From contig NC_071672.1 in assembly GCF_028554725.1 (NCBI RefSeq), positions 4,230,001 through 4,294,000 on the forward strand: 64,000 nt of DNA, given 5' to 3'. The stretch comes from Zeugodacus cucurbitae (lineage: Eukaryota > Arthropoda > Insecta > Diptera > Tephritidae). The notes under the pieces were generated by a model. The model did not search any database and was not told where the DNA came from. It saw only the letters and a list, made by a program, of their open reading frames with translations. The position numbers were made by a program, and so were the translations under genes. This document shows positions 50,516 through 61,860 of this stretch, piece after piece (position 1 is the stretch's first letter; every line of letters starts with the position of its first letter).

Positions 50516-53468
50516 GAGTTATACAAATCAACCTAAATCATTGTGAAGCGGCTCAAGAACTTTTGTCACAGACAATCTATGAGAAGAAGGTAGACGTGAC
50601 GTTAGTCTGTGAACAGTATAAGAACGTAAGTTCTGGTGCCTGGATTTCGGACAAAGAGAGCAAAGCTGCGATATGGGCTTGTGGAGGCAATACTTTCCAA
50701 GACATGCCGCTCCAAGGAAAATCCTATTATACACGTGTGAAGATTGGTGGAATATACTTCTACAGTTGTTATATCCCTCCTAGTGTTACGCAAAGTGAGT
50801 ATGAAAAAATCATTGATGAACTGGTTCATGCCGCCCGAACTACTACACCAAACGTGATAGCAGGCGATTTCAATGCGTGGGCAATGGAATGGGACAGTAG
50901 TTGCACGAATCGGCGGGGAAATGCGCTGCTCAAAGCATTCTCGTTGCTAGACGCTGTACTACTCAATACCGGCGGAAGAAATACCTTTGAAAAGAATGGT
51001 CGTGGATCAATAATTGATATCACGTTCGCTAGCAGCACACTGGTTAGAACAGCAAATTGGAAAGTGTGTGACTTCTATACGCATAGTGATCACCTTGCTA
51101 TTATGTTAGAAATCGACAAGCGAGTACAAACACTAGCCAGCCGTAAAAAAACACTTAAACAAGGATGGAAAGTCGAAACGCTGGATGAGAAAATCTTTGA
51201 GATCATGTTGAGCGAGGACCCAGGCAGCTCAAACGATGTAGATCGCCAAGCCGAAATGATGGTGAAGCACGTAAGCAACGCCTGTGACGCTGCGATGTGT
51301 AGGAAAGTACAAAGCTCATACCGAAAATCTGCATACTGGTGGAACGCAGAGATTAGTAGTCTAAGAAGCGAATGCCATAGGGCAAGACGACGCTCTCAAA
51401 GAAGCTACGGTACTCCAGAGCATATAAGACTGCGCGAATACTTTAAAGAAAAAAGAAAGGAGCTCAAGATGGCAATCAAAAGAAGCAAGTCCACAAGTTT
51501 TAAAGAACTATGTGAGAAGGTAAACGAGAACCCATGGGGAGATGCGTATAAAATAGTTAGGTCGAAGATTAGAGGGAGTAGAAGTCAAGCACCAACCTGC
51601 CCTATCCTCCTAGAAAAGGTGGTGAAAACGCTTTTCCCTGCGCAAGAGTTGCAATCGAGCAGAAGGATACCTGCGATGGTGGAAGCTTTAGTCATTGACG
51701 AGAAGGAAATTATTGAAGTGGCGGAGAGTTTCGGAAACGCAAAGGCGCCCGGACCGGACGGCATCCCAAACAAGGCACTGAAAATCGCTATAAAACATAA
51801 CGATAAAAAATTTACCGAGCTCTATACACGCTGTCTAAATGAAGGAGTTTTTCCCAAGATATGGAAGAAACAGCGCCTGGCTCTTCTTCAGAAGCCGAAC
51901 AAACCGGCAGGAGAACCGAGTGCATACAGACCACTCTGCATGATTGACACAATGGCCAAAATCTTAGAGAAGTTAATCTGCAAACGCCTGGAGTATCACC
52001 TAGAAAACGAGCCTTCTGGACTATCCGAAAACCAATTTGGCTTCAGAAGAAACCGATCGACCATGGACGCAGTTGGAAAAGTGACAGGAATTGCGGCAAA
52101 AGCCATAGCGGGCAAAAGATGGATGTTCGGTGAAAAAGAATACTGTGCAGTTGTCACACTTGATGTTAAAAACGCTTTCAACACGGCATACTGGCCTCAC
52201 ATTATAAGGGCACTGGAAGCGAGAAATATACCAAGGTATCTATTGCGTATAATTAGTAGCTATCTGTCTGACAGACTGCTATTCTACGATACTGATGCAG
52301 GCCCAAAGAAATACATAGTGACAGGGGGAGTACCACAGGGCTCCGTACTAGGTCCGTTATTGTGGAATGTGCTGTATGATGGAGTGCTACGCTTATCATA
52401 ACCAAAAGGGTCCCAGATAATTGGATATGCGGACGACATTGCGGTAACGATCGTTGCGAAGGAATTATTTCAAATCCAAAACATCTGCAATGAGACTATT
52501 ACGCAAGTTAAAGATTGGCTTACACGAACTAAGCTGCAGCTTGCCGGAGAAAAAACCGAAGCGGTTCTCATCACGAGTAGAAAAAGACTAGAAACAGTCA
52601 CTCTGAATATTGATGGTTATAATGTAGTAACACAAAACTCGTTACGGTACCTAGGCGTTATGATTGATACTAGGCTCAATCGGCTAAAGTGACTGCGTCC
52701 TTGGCGAGAATTATGGCCAACATTGGTGGTCCTAGTCATAGTAGAAGAGCTCTATTAGCTAAAGTTAGCCAATCAGCACTGATGTACGCTGCTCCTATAT
52801 GGGCGATAGCGCTACGCCAAAAAGCATGTGCCAATAAGGCGAAGAAAGTTTCCAGGCTAAGTGCCATGAGAGTTGCCTGCGCGTTTAGAACGGTGTCGCA
52901 TGAAGCAGTTAGTATCATAGCTGGTATCATCCCACCCGATATAATGGCTTCGGAGTATAGCAGAGTCTATCAAAAAGCAAAAAGCATAAAAAGGCGCTTA
53001 ACGGACGATGAACGCAAAAAGGAGAGACAGGTGAGCCTTAACGAGTGGCAAGCGCAATGGGATGCATCAGAAAAAGGAAGATGGACATATAGATTAATTA
53101 AAAATGTACCAGCATGGATTGAAAGACAACATGGAGAGACAGATTTCTATCTGACCCAGTTCTTATCGGGCCATGGCTGTTTCAGGGAGTACCTCCAGAG
53201 ATTCGGCCATGATGACATCAGTGAATGTTCCTTCTGCAACAGTGCGGAAGAAAATGCGGAACATATCTTCTTTTCTTGCTCGAGATATGTAGTGGAGAGA
53301 ACTACCGTAGAACGGTTAATAAACGAAGTACTGACGCCCGACAACATAGTGAGTCACATGTTACAATCGAGGGTGGTGTGGGCAAAAATAAAGGAGTGGA
53401 CCGCTATAGTGCTCCAAGAACTCAGAATAAGAGAACGACAGCGGAGAAGTGTAAGAACAAATGAATAA
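50512..53468 (+). pseudogene. Nested LINE ORF2: AP endonuclease and reverse transcriptase
   Basis: Starting at 50,512, the endonuclease shows MRVIQINLNH, LVCEQYK, IAGDFNAWAMEW and SDHLAIML. The RT shows KAPGPDGIPNKAL, AYRPLCMIDTMAKILEKL, NQFGFRRNRSTMDAV, TLDVKNAFN and GGVPQGSVLGPLLWN. An in-frame TAA at 52,399-52,401 falls ten codons before the catalytic GYADDIAVT, which follows in the same frame. A frameshift with probable loss of about 30 bp at 52,683 separates YLGVMIDTRLN from TASLARIMANIGG. The C-terminal part (52,689-53,468) ends with a zinc motif CSFCNS...AEHIFFSC. The ORF is about 985 codons, a normal R1-clade length. Confidence 0.85.
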
Positions 53469-53763
53469 CCCTGCGGGGAATATGTGAGGAGGCATGTTGG
53501 CCCAGCTTGGTCCTGCGAAGTAGTACTTAACGGTGGTTCCGCAGGTCCAATTACAAGCTACAGAAGCCGGAGTTAAGGGTTTAGTACGTAGGCATACTGT
53601 CTCGCAAGTCCGACCTAGTTGATAAAATCTGTCTGGGCGTGGTCCCGAAAGAGGTGTACCCTTAGCGGACAATGTGAATCGTGCATACTGTTAACATACG
53701 TTAACAGTATCTTTGGAAGATTCCCCCTTCGGAACCAAAAAAAAAAAAAAAAACCAAAAAAAA
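53469..53763 (+). other. 3' UTR and A-rich tail of the nested LINE
   Basis: About 270 bp of 3' UTR followed by an interrupted A tail (53,739-53,763) directly before the target duplication. The tail marks the retrotransposed 3' end. Confidence 0.8.
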
Positions 53764-53907
53764 TACCTGCTTACTTTCACTACAGGCTACCGAAAAACCG
53801 AAAAATTCATTCGCTTCAGAAACACTGAAAATCACTTTAAAAATCGCTTTTAAAACTCGCAATGATGCGCAAACAGGTCCGTTCACTTCGAGGTTCTACA
53901 AACAACT
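53764..53907 (-). mobile_element. R1: R1 copy 4, outer end of 5' UTR
   Basis: It resumes after the nested LINE and matches 42,544-42,706, with a gap of about 8 bp near 53,776. It ends at the target sequence GCAGATAGGGACA (53,908-53,920), which joins it to the 3' end of R1 copy 5. Confidence 0.88.
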
Positions 53908-54380
53908 GCAGATAGGGACAACGTCCGGTGTGTTTTTGCGTGAGTACCTGCCGATGACGGCCTTATCTCACGGTGCTCCGAAGCACAGCGGATCAATAAA
54001 ATGCGATGATCAGCGCCCCGAAAAATGCTAAGCATTATTCGGTACCAATTGGCAGTGTGGAATGGACACACTAACCACCTTGGTGGGGTTCGAGGCCTAT
54101 CTAAAACCTCTGCCGTACTTTGGGTCCGGCACCCGGTTGCAGTGCTACTCCACATTGAGTGATCAAAACACTCTTCCCGCATTCGGGTATTAAACCACAA
54201 CCACCACGATACTCCCCGAGGGGCCAGTCCGCATGAGCAGGTTGGAGCGAACTCCAAGGGCTCCTACTCCCCGTGGTACCAGAATTAAGTCTCCGGTCAG
54301 ACCTCGTAGTTGAAAACTACTACCAGTTGAGCTACCATACTGCTCCGTACTGGTGACCATTTAAGTTGATGGTATAAAAA

Positions 54381-57300
54381 TTATACCTCCTCCACCCGGT
54401 TTTCAACTAATTGCCTACGCCGACTGAACAAAACACGTGCAAACCTATTAAACGACCCTAAATGTTCGGCATTCCGACTATCCGAGAGCACACCACTAAC
54501 ATCTAGCTGTCCATCAGTCCAGCTAATCCCCATACCCCCAAGATCCCTAATGTCCGAGTACATCGGCTATGATATGCATCCAGTCCTCAGAGTGTGCCCC
54601 ACATATACACTCCGGACTTCCGGAAAGGTTCCTCTGATGCAAAAATGCATTCAAAGGTCCATGCCCAGTAAGCAAGAAACCCAGACTCATACAGAATCTG
54701 AAGTCTGGGTTTTCCTCTACAAACCTAACACCCCGAATGTACTCGTAAGTCACCCGACCGTTAGGGCTATTGTCCCAACGGTCTTGCCACTTACTCCTAA
54801 CACTATCATATAGAAGCCTTTTGCTCCTTAGATAGCCCTCCCTCGCAAAATCCTCATCGGAAATCCAATTCGACAGCAATGAGACACTTAAGCCTCTTCT
54901 TAACCTAAATGCAACAGCACGCTGTATAACAATCAGGTCAAGAGGAGGCGCACCTAACAACACCTGTAACGCATCTGTAGAAATGGTGCGACATACAGGC
55001 AAACAGGCAAGCATCAAACAACGTTGTATGGAAAGAAGTTTTTGGCGACCCCTGACCTTTGATGCTAATTCCCACCATATAGCGGCTCCATATGTGGCAC
55101 AGGCCACAAATAAGCCGCTATATATAGTACGAACCGCACGACGTCCGAGACCCCAATCACTCCTTAACACGCGTTTGATCTTGCCGGCAATTCCTAACAA
55201 TCGCTCCTCCACGTAAACCAAGTGAGGGTTGAAACACATCCTTTCGCCGATGGTCAATCCCAGACATTTGACTTCCGTCACATACCTGATATTGACCCCA
55301 TTCATTCGGACAATCGGTGGACGAGCCGATGACATTATGCCTTTCAAGAGCATTGTCACCGTCTTGGGAACCGATATTTCAACCCCCACACCTGTACCCC
55401 AATTGTGAACAATTTCCAAAAATCGTTCACCCTGTCGCTCTAACTCCAGCCGTGAACTACCTTCAACTAAGAGAAGGAGGTCGTCTGCATATGCACAACA
55501 ACCACAAAGTACTTCAAGCTGGCCAAGCAGAGTCCATCATTAGGTTCCAAATATATGGACCACAGATGGATCCCTGTGGGCAGCCCCGTTCTACCCCAAT
55601 ATCCACGCTACCATTCATTCCAACGATAGAGGCTTTTCTGTCCGAAAGTAGCTCTGCCAGAGACTAATTTCCGGACAGCCCAGTTCCTCTAACCGTTGTA
55701 TCACGCGATCCCAGATTAGGTAATCAAATGCCCCCTTGAAATCGACAAATATGCCAAGGACATATTTGTTGGCATTCTCCCGGACAGCACGCTGAACATA
55801 CATCCAGGCGTCCTTTACGCTACGTCCCTTCCCAAAACCATATTGCCTATCCGACCTCAAATCCCGCGTTAGCTCCTGAAGCCTTTCCACCATAATTCTC
55901 TTCAGTACTTTACCCAGCACTGGAAGAAGACTGATGCCCCGATAAGATCGTGGATCACTCCTAATCTTATCAGGTGACTTCAGGAGAGGAACAACCCTAG
56001 CACTTTTCCACTCACGTGGAAAATATCCCTCACAAATGCACTTATCGTAAATGACCTCCAAGTATTCCGGAAACTTCCACAAGCTTTTGCACAACTCTCC
56101 GTTCAAACCATCAAGACCTGGGGACCGTTTAGACCTAACCAGGCTAAAGGCATATCCCAACTCCCCATCATCAAGTGGAGGAACCGGTACTTCTTGTGCA
56201 AGAGGTGCCAGCTCCTCAGCCCTAGGAAAGAATGCTCCTAACAGAACCCTTGCACACTCACTCTATGTTGATAACACAGTGTCATCAACACGAAGAGAAG
56301 TGATGTCCTCCCTCCTACGAACCCTACAAATCTTTAAGACCTGACCCCAGGGGTCATCCCTGTTATCATGCACGAATGCCCTCCACTCCTCTTCCTTGAT
56401 TTTCATAAGCATGGCCTTGTACTCATGCATCGCGGAACTAAACTCATACCTAATCTGAGATAACCTATCCGAATTGGACCGTCGAGCTCGTTGAAACTTC
56501 CGCCTCAATCGTCGGACAGCCCTCCTCTTCGGGGTTAATTCCTGCGTCCACCACTTAATTTTTCGAACCCTAAAATCTTTATACTTCTTCAACAACCTAT
56601 CGTTCACTCCCCAGACCAATTCATACAACCGAGCAACTTGCTCGTCCACCCCCAGATTTTCAAACTCACTGAGCGGTATATCCAATACCGCTTCCCTAAC
56701 ACACTGACCATATTGGTTCAAGTCGATACCAGAGGTACGCCATCGCCGCAATGGACTTACATACGTCGAGGGAGGGGAATTAGGGGTAAACATAATTTTA
56801 ATCAAATTATGATCGCTCAATCCCCACCCTCCACTAATCTCCCACCTAAAACTGAACGCCCTATTTGCTGCCTCATTGATTAAGGACACGTCAATCTCGC
56901 TCCCCCCTCTAGGCTCATCAAATGTGAACCACTGGCTTGGCTCATTTAAGATGTGGAGACTGTTAGCAGCCATCCATTCGCTTAATGCCCGACCCCGGAT
57001 GTAGCTCCGATATCTGTGCGCCCATCGAGAAAACTTGCTAAACCACATCGAGGACGTGGCATTCGCATCCATCCCTAGGATAAATGGGCTACCACTCGCA
57101 AGTAGTAGTAGGTTATCCATGTATCGCAGATAAGGCTCAATAGGTTCCCTAAACTTACAATACATGCTAGCAACAATCAGCCTACCGAACCCCCCCTCTA
57201 CAGAAACACATACACCCTCTTGTGACGAATCCAAAACTATGCAGTCATAGCTTGGGTCAGTCACAACTATTGCAGCATTACACCTAAGGTCCGCGTAGAC

Positions 57301-57456
57301 CCTGAAACCCTCAGGAAGACCACTTACCATTCCAAAATTGGTGGCGTATGGCTCCTGGAGTAAGGCGATGCTGCACCCACCCTCTATCATGCAACTCCCT
57401 AACTCGCACATAACTGCATAAGAACTCTGGCAATTTAATTGAAAAATCTCACCCAT
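54381..57456 (-). pseudogene. R1 copy 5 ORF2: endonuclease and reverse transcriptase
   Basis: ORF2 starts MGEIFQLNCQSS at 57,456 and shows LLQEPYA, ILGMDANATSSMW, EIDVSLI and SDHNLIKI in the endonuclease. A TGG-to-TAG change near 56,262 stops it after VDDTVLST, before the RT. The RT then shows SPGLDGLNGE, YRGISLLPVLGK and FVDFKGAFD. Damage includes loss of one residue in WKFIPEYL (near 56,071), a 1-bp deletion near 55,647, the same 2-bp deletion before YADD as copy 2 (near 55,528), and a 7-bp deletion near 54,568. The C-terminus ends QLVENRVEEV at 54,381. Inactive. Confidence 0.9.
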
Positions 57457-58637
57457 TAATGTCTGCCGAGAGCACGTCCGACAACCCCACAGTAAATCGG
57501 ACAGGCAGCCGACATCATGAGATGTCCAGCTGGCCTTCCTTTAAACGCACAGTTGCGACAATGGGGGGCATTGACGGAACTGGCAGCCCTGTGGCCCTCC
57601 TGACCACACCTCCGACAGACATCGGACTTGACCCTGCATTCTGCCACTCGGTGATCAAAACCCATGCACCGGAAGCAGCCGGTCACGGGACTATCCGCAC
57701 GGAAGGAGAACCACTTGATGTAGCACCTACCCGCCTCCAGGAGGGTGGACATTAGTTTGTCCGTACCCTCTAGGACAACATTTGTCCTGCCATCAGTCGC
57801 CACCTTCCAGGGACGACTGACCATCCTCACGTCCGTCTGTTTGGACTCGGGGCTGAACTCCCGAAGGTTCTGCCAAAACAGCTCCTCCATGAATTCTTCA
57901 TGGGATATCCCCGTATGTACTCCCTGTACAACGACCCTGGGCCCCAAATTTTTATTGACGCTAACGGCCAACCCTACCTCGCCGAATTTGGCGTTGCTCG
58001 CTACTTTCTCCCTCTCAGCAACAGAGGGAGTGCGTATCACTACGCCACCCCCCTTGATTGACTTCACCTCGTGCACACGTACACCGAGGGAAGGTCCCAC
58101 CTCTTTGACAACCTTGTTTATAACTTCTTTGGAGGAAGCTACAGGAGCCTTGCTCCTTACTACGACCGACCAGGTCTCAACTGCCTTTGGCAGCGTTGGC
58201 GCTATTGCCTCCAGCACGGGTGCTGGAGGGGCAGGCGCCGAAGCCCCAGGAACAGCCCTTGCTCCACCTAGAGGAAGGGAGGGTCCCCCACGACCTTGCT
58301 TCAGCGCATGCAGTTGTCCGCGAAGATGCGCATTCTCCGTAATAACGGACATCAAGAGTTCCTCATATTTAGAGGCAACCGCCATGATTTCCTTCACGGC
58401 AGAGACCTCGAGGTTTTCCGACCCAAAAACTGCTTCCCTGAAATCGGCTGTTACAGCTTTCATGGCTGCAACATGGCCGACAGCGCTACCCCCAACTACG
58501 GACCCCTTTCCTAATGTTTCCCCAATCCCACTGACCTTCTTTTTCCCTCCTACGACCTCCTTAGCAACGCCCTTACTCCCGGCTGCTTTTTCTGGACGAG
58601 CCTTGGCTCCTTTCCTCCGAGGTGGAGCCATATCCAC
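57456..58637 (-). CDS. R1 copy 5 ORF1 (gag-like RNA-binding protein), open
   Basis: A 393-residue frame, the only intact transposon ORF in the window. The N-terminus is basic and Gly/Lys-rich (PPRRKGAKARPEK), followed by a probable coiled coil (KYEELLMSVITENAHLRGQL) near residues 90-115. A middle domain has WSVVVRSKA, GPSLGVRVHEV and GGGVVIRTPSVAEREKV. The C-terminal zinc knuckles are CFRCMGFDHRVAEC, CRRCGQEGHRAASS and a third starting CRNC; the second has lost its last cysteine to serine, unlike copy 2. The stop and the ORF2 start overlap as TAATG. The start could be Met1 or Met3. The mutated knuckle and the dead ORF2 suggest a relic. Confidence 0.8.
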   Translation of the reverse strand: MDMAPPRRKGAKARPEKAAGSKGVAKEVVGGKKKVSGIGETLGKGSVVGGSAVGHVAAMKAVTADFREAVFGSENLEVSAVKEIMAVASKYEELLMSVITENAHLRGQLHALKQGRGGPSLPLGGARAVPGASAPAPPAPVLEAIAPTLPKAVETWSVVVRSKAPVASSKEVINKVVKEVGPSLGVRVHEVKSIKGGGVVIRTPSVAEREKVASNAKFGEVGLAVSVNKNLGPRVVVQGVHTGISHEEFMEELFWQNLREFSPESKQTDVRMVSRPWKVATDGRTNVVLEGTDKLMSTLLEAGRCYIKWFSFRADSPVTGCFRCMGFDHRVAECRVKSDVCRRCGQEGHRAASSVNAPHCRNCAFKGRPAGHLMMSAACPIYCGVVGRALGRH

Positions 58638-59071
58638 CTACACTGGCTGGTACTCTTTCGTGTACCTGTACCACAACAACACAAACACTCGCGATAAACA
58701 CAATACTTCAGGGAAAATGTTTATAATCCCTTTTAGCACTCGCGATAAGCACAACACTTCTGGGAGAATGTCTTAATCCCTTTTGCACTCGCCACCGCGT
58801 ACCTGTTATTCAATAATGTCTTTACCAGCGGGTCAATAGACGATACTGTCAACCGCGCGCACTTCTGCGAATACCCACAATGTGTGTAATCCCTTAAAAA
58901 CACAAGCGGCCGCGTACCTGCTCTACAACAATGTTTTACTGGCTAAGTCACTCCCGAAAAAAAATTCCGAAAAACTGCTAAACACTTTTAAAATCGCTTT
59001 AAAAACTCGCAATGATGCGCAAACACGTCCGTTCACTTCGAGTTTCTACAAAAAACCAGTAGATAGGGACA

Positions 59072-61450
59072 TCTAAAGCCAATATTAACGTGAGTACCTG
59101 CCGACGACGGCCTTACCTCACGGTGCTCAAAAGCACAGCGGATCAAATCAATGCGATGATCAGCGCCCCGAAAAATGCAATGCATTATTCAGTACCAATT
59201 GGCGTGTGGAATGGACACACTAACCACCTTGGTGAGGTTCGAGGCCTATCTAAAACCTCTGCCGTACTTTGGGTCCGGCACCCGGTTGCAATGCAACTCC
59301 ACATTGAGTGACAAATATCACTCTCCCCGCATTCGGGTATTAAACCACAACCACCACGATACTCCCCGAGGGGCCAGTCCGCACGAGTAGGTTGGAGCGA
59401 ACTCCAAGGGCTCCTACTCCCCGTGGTACCAGAATTAAGTCTCCGGTCAGACCTCGTAGTTGAAACTACTACCAGTTGAGCTTCCATACTGCTCTGAACT
59501 GGTGACCAGGGGTTGGAGCCCATTTTCTCATCCAATACACACACAATACACACACCATTCACACAAAGAAACTATACTTAGTTTCCAGCTAATTGTCTTC
59601 GCCGCTTAAACACCTCACGCGCAAACACACCAAATAATTCTAATCGTTCGGCATCCCAACTAGTGGAGATCACACCACTAACATCTAACCGTCCATCAGT
59701 CCAACTAATCCCCATACCCCCAAGGTCCCTAATCTCCGAGTACATCGGGCATTCAGCAATAACATGCACCCAATCCTCAACACGCGCCCCACACATACAT
59801 TCCATTCCATCAGAGAGGTGCCTCTGATGCAAAAAAGCATTCAAAGGCCCATGCCCCGTAAGTAGGAAACCCAGACTCAGACAGAATCTGAAATCTGGGT
59901 TTTCCCCAACAAACCCAACATCCCGAATGTACTCATAAGTCACACGACCGTTAGGACTATTATCCCAACGGTCTTGCCACCTACTCCTAACCCTGTCATC
60001 TAGAAGCCTCTTGCTTCCTAGATATCCCAACCTCTATACATCATCGTCAGAAATCCATTCATTCCGCAGCAATAACACACTCAAACCCCTCCTCAACCTG
60101 AAAGAAACAGCACGCTGTAAAACAATCAGGTCAAGAGGGGGCACACCCAATAAAACCTGCAACGCATCCGTAGAAACGGTGCGACATACAAGCAAACAGG
60201 CAAACATCATGCAACGCTGTATAGAAAGAAGTTTTCGACGACCCGAAACCATCGTAGCCACCTTCCACCATATAGGAGATCCATAAGTGGCACAGGCCAC
60301 AAACAAACCTCGATATATGGAGCGAACAGCACGTCGCCCGAGACCCCAATCACTCCGTAAAACGCGCCTGACACTACCAAAAATCGCCTGCAGCCGCCGC
60401 TTCACATTCACTAAGTGTGGAGTAAAACACATTCTTTCACTCATGGTCAACCCCAGATATTTGACTTGCGTCACATACCTGATGCTGACCCCATTCACAC
60501 GGACAACCGGTGGACGCCCCGGTGACAGTCTACCCTTTAAGAGCATTGTCACCGTTTTATCCATCGATATGTCAACCCCCACACCCACACCCCAATTATG
60601 AGCAATCTCCAACAATTGCCCTCCTACCCTTTCAATCTCAGACCTCGAACAGCCTTCACAGAACAGAAGTAGGTCATCCGCATACGCACAACACCTGCAG
60701 AGTGGTTCGAGCTGTCCAAGCAATGAGTCCATCATGAGGTTCCAAATATATGGACCACAGATGGATCCCTGCGGGCAGCCACGAACCACTCCAATCTCCA
60801 CACTCCCATTCATACCAACGATAGAGGCTTTCCTGTCCGATAAGAAGCTCCGCCAGAGACTAATTTCCGAACAGTTAAGTTCCTCTAGCCGTTGAATCAC
60901 TCGATCCCAGATTAGGTAATCAAACGCCCCCTTGAAGTCAACAAATATGCCAAGGACATATTTGTTGGTATTCTCCCTCACAGCATTCTGAACATACATC
61001 CAGGCATCTTCTACACTGCGTCCTTTCCTGAACCCATACTGCCTATTCGACCTCAAATCCCGCGTTAGTTCCTGAAGCCGTACCACCATAACTCTTTCCA
61101 GCACTTTTCCAAGCACTGGAAGGAGACTGATGCCCCGATAAGAACGAGGTTCACTCCTGATCTTATCAGGAGACTTCAGGAGAGGAACAACCCTGGCACT
61201 TTTCCACTCACATGGAAAATATCCCTCACAAATGCACTTATCATAAATGACCTCCAAGTATTCCGGAATGAACTTCCACAAGCATTTGCACATCTCTCCG
61301 TTCAGACCATCAAAACCTGGAGACCGTTTAGACCTGACCAGGCCAAAGGCATATCCCAGCTCCCCATCATCTAATGGAGGAACAGGTACCTCATGTGCAT
61401 GGGGTGCCTGAACCTCAGCCCTGGGAAAGAACGCTCCTAACAGAACCCCA
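59072..61450 (-). mobile_element. R1: R1 copy 6, 5'-truncated, distinct subfamily
   Basis: The element keeps only the last 2.4 kb. It is flanked by canonical targets at 59,058-59,071 and 61,451-61,464. Its extreme 3' end (plus-strand ATCTAAAGCCAATATTAACG) differs from copies 2, 3 and 5 (ACGTCCGGTGTGTTTTTGCG), and its ORF2 is several percent diverged, so it is another R1 lineage. Confidence 0.92.
59578..61450 (-). pseudogene. R1 copy 6 ORF2 reverse transcriptase, one stop codon
   Basis: The frame enters at LGVLLGAFFPRAE and includes RSKRSPGFDGLNGE, SYRGISLLPVLGK, YGFRKGRSVEDAW, FVDFKGAFDYLIW, GCPQGSICGPYIWNLMMDSL and the intact catalytic CAYADDLLLF. It lacks the 2-bp deletion of copies 2 and 5. 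A single TAG follows NEWISDDDV (near 60,033). The same frame continues as RLGYLGSKRLLDDR to the C-terminal zinc motif CMCGARVEDWVHVIAEC and ends at 59,578. The endonuclease is lost by truncation. An open frame extends past 61,450 into R1 copy 7, but those residues are 3' UTR read-through. Confidence 0.9.
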
Positions 61451-61464
61451 AGTAGATAGGGACA

Positions 61465-61694
61465 TCTAAAGCCAATATTAACGTGAGTACCTGCCGACGA
61501 CGGCCTTACCTCACGGTGCTCAAAAGCACAGCGGATCAAATCAATGCGATGATCAGCGCCCCGAGAAATGCAATGCATTATTCAGTACCAATTGGCGTGT
61601 GGAATGGACACACTAACCACCTTGGTGAGGTTCGAGGCCTATCTAAAACCTCTGCCTTACTTTGGGTACGGCACCCGGTTGCAATGCAACTCCA
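61465..61694 (-). mobile_element. R1: R1 copy 7, 230-bp 3' end only
   Basis: It matches 59,072-59,301, the last 230 bp of the copy 6 subfamily, with a few differences. It is flanked by AGTAGATAGGGACA on both sides (61,451-61,464 and 61,695 onward). The 5' truncation is typical of abortive target-primed reverse transcription. Confidence 0.9.
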
Positions 61695-61711
61695 AGTAGA
61701 TAGGGACAGTA

Positions 61712-61764
<53 letters not shown>

Positions 61765-61773
61765 ACTACCTTT

Positions 61774-61810
<37 letters not shown>

Positions 61811-61827
61811 ACTTGAATTTCTTCACT

Positions 61828-61858
<31 letters not shown>

Positions 61859-61860
61859 AT
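61695..61860 (-). pseudogene. 28S rRNA of the upstream unit, segment next to the R1 site
   Basis: It matches 6,071-6,235 with several substitutions, including two at the R2 target (plus-strand TTTGACTACCTTTAG against TTTGGCTACCTTAAG). The segment ends at the DNA transposon. Interruption by R1 copies and the transposon makes this 28S non-functional. Confidence 0.9.

Larger units (their letters stand above)
48398..53763 (+). mobile_element. R1-clade LINE on the plus strand, nested in R1 copy 4
   Basis: A 5.4-kb element with flanking 12-bp duplications TACCTGCTTACT (48,386-48,397 and 53,764-53,775). It has a 5' UTR, an ORF1 with three CCHC knuckles, an ORF2 with endonuclease and RT, and a 3' UTR ending in an A-rich tail (53,739-53,763). 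The two-ORF plan with gag knuckles and an ATGA overlap between ORFs fits the R1 clade. The sequence is clearly different from R1 itself and it is inserted at a non-R1 site. Several frame breaks make it inactive. Confidence 0.85.
53921..59057 (-). mobile_element. R1: R1 copy 5, full-length but inactive
   Basis: A 5.1-kb R1. Its 3' end abuts the spacer-type target GCAGATAGGGACA and its 5' end abuts the canonical AGTAGATAGGGACA (59,058-59,071), so its two flanks also differ. ORF1 is open throughout. ORF2 has a stop and several frameshifts. From the ORF1 C-terminal half to the 3' end it is close to copy 2, but the ORF1 N-terminus and 5' UTR (about 420 bp) are different. Confidence 0.92.

Noticed and set aside
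57745..58776. 343-codon plus-strand frame antisense to R1 copy 5 ORF1
   Set aside because: The opposite strand encodes a CCHC gag with clear motifs; the antisense frame is Thr/Ser/Pro-rich without domains.
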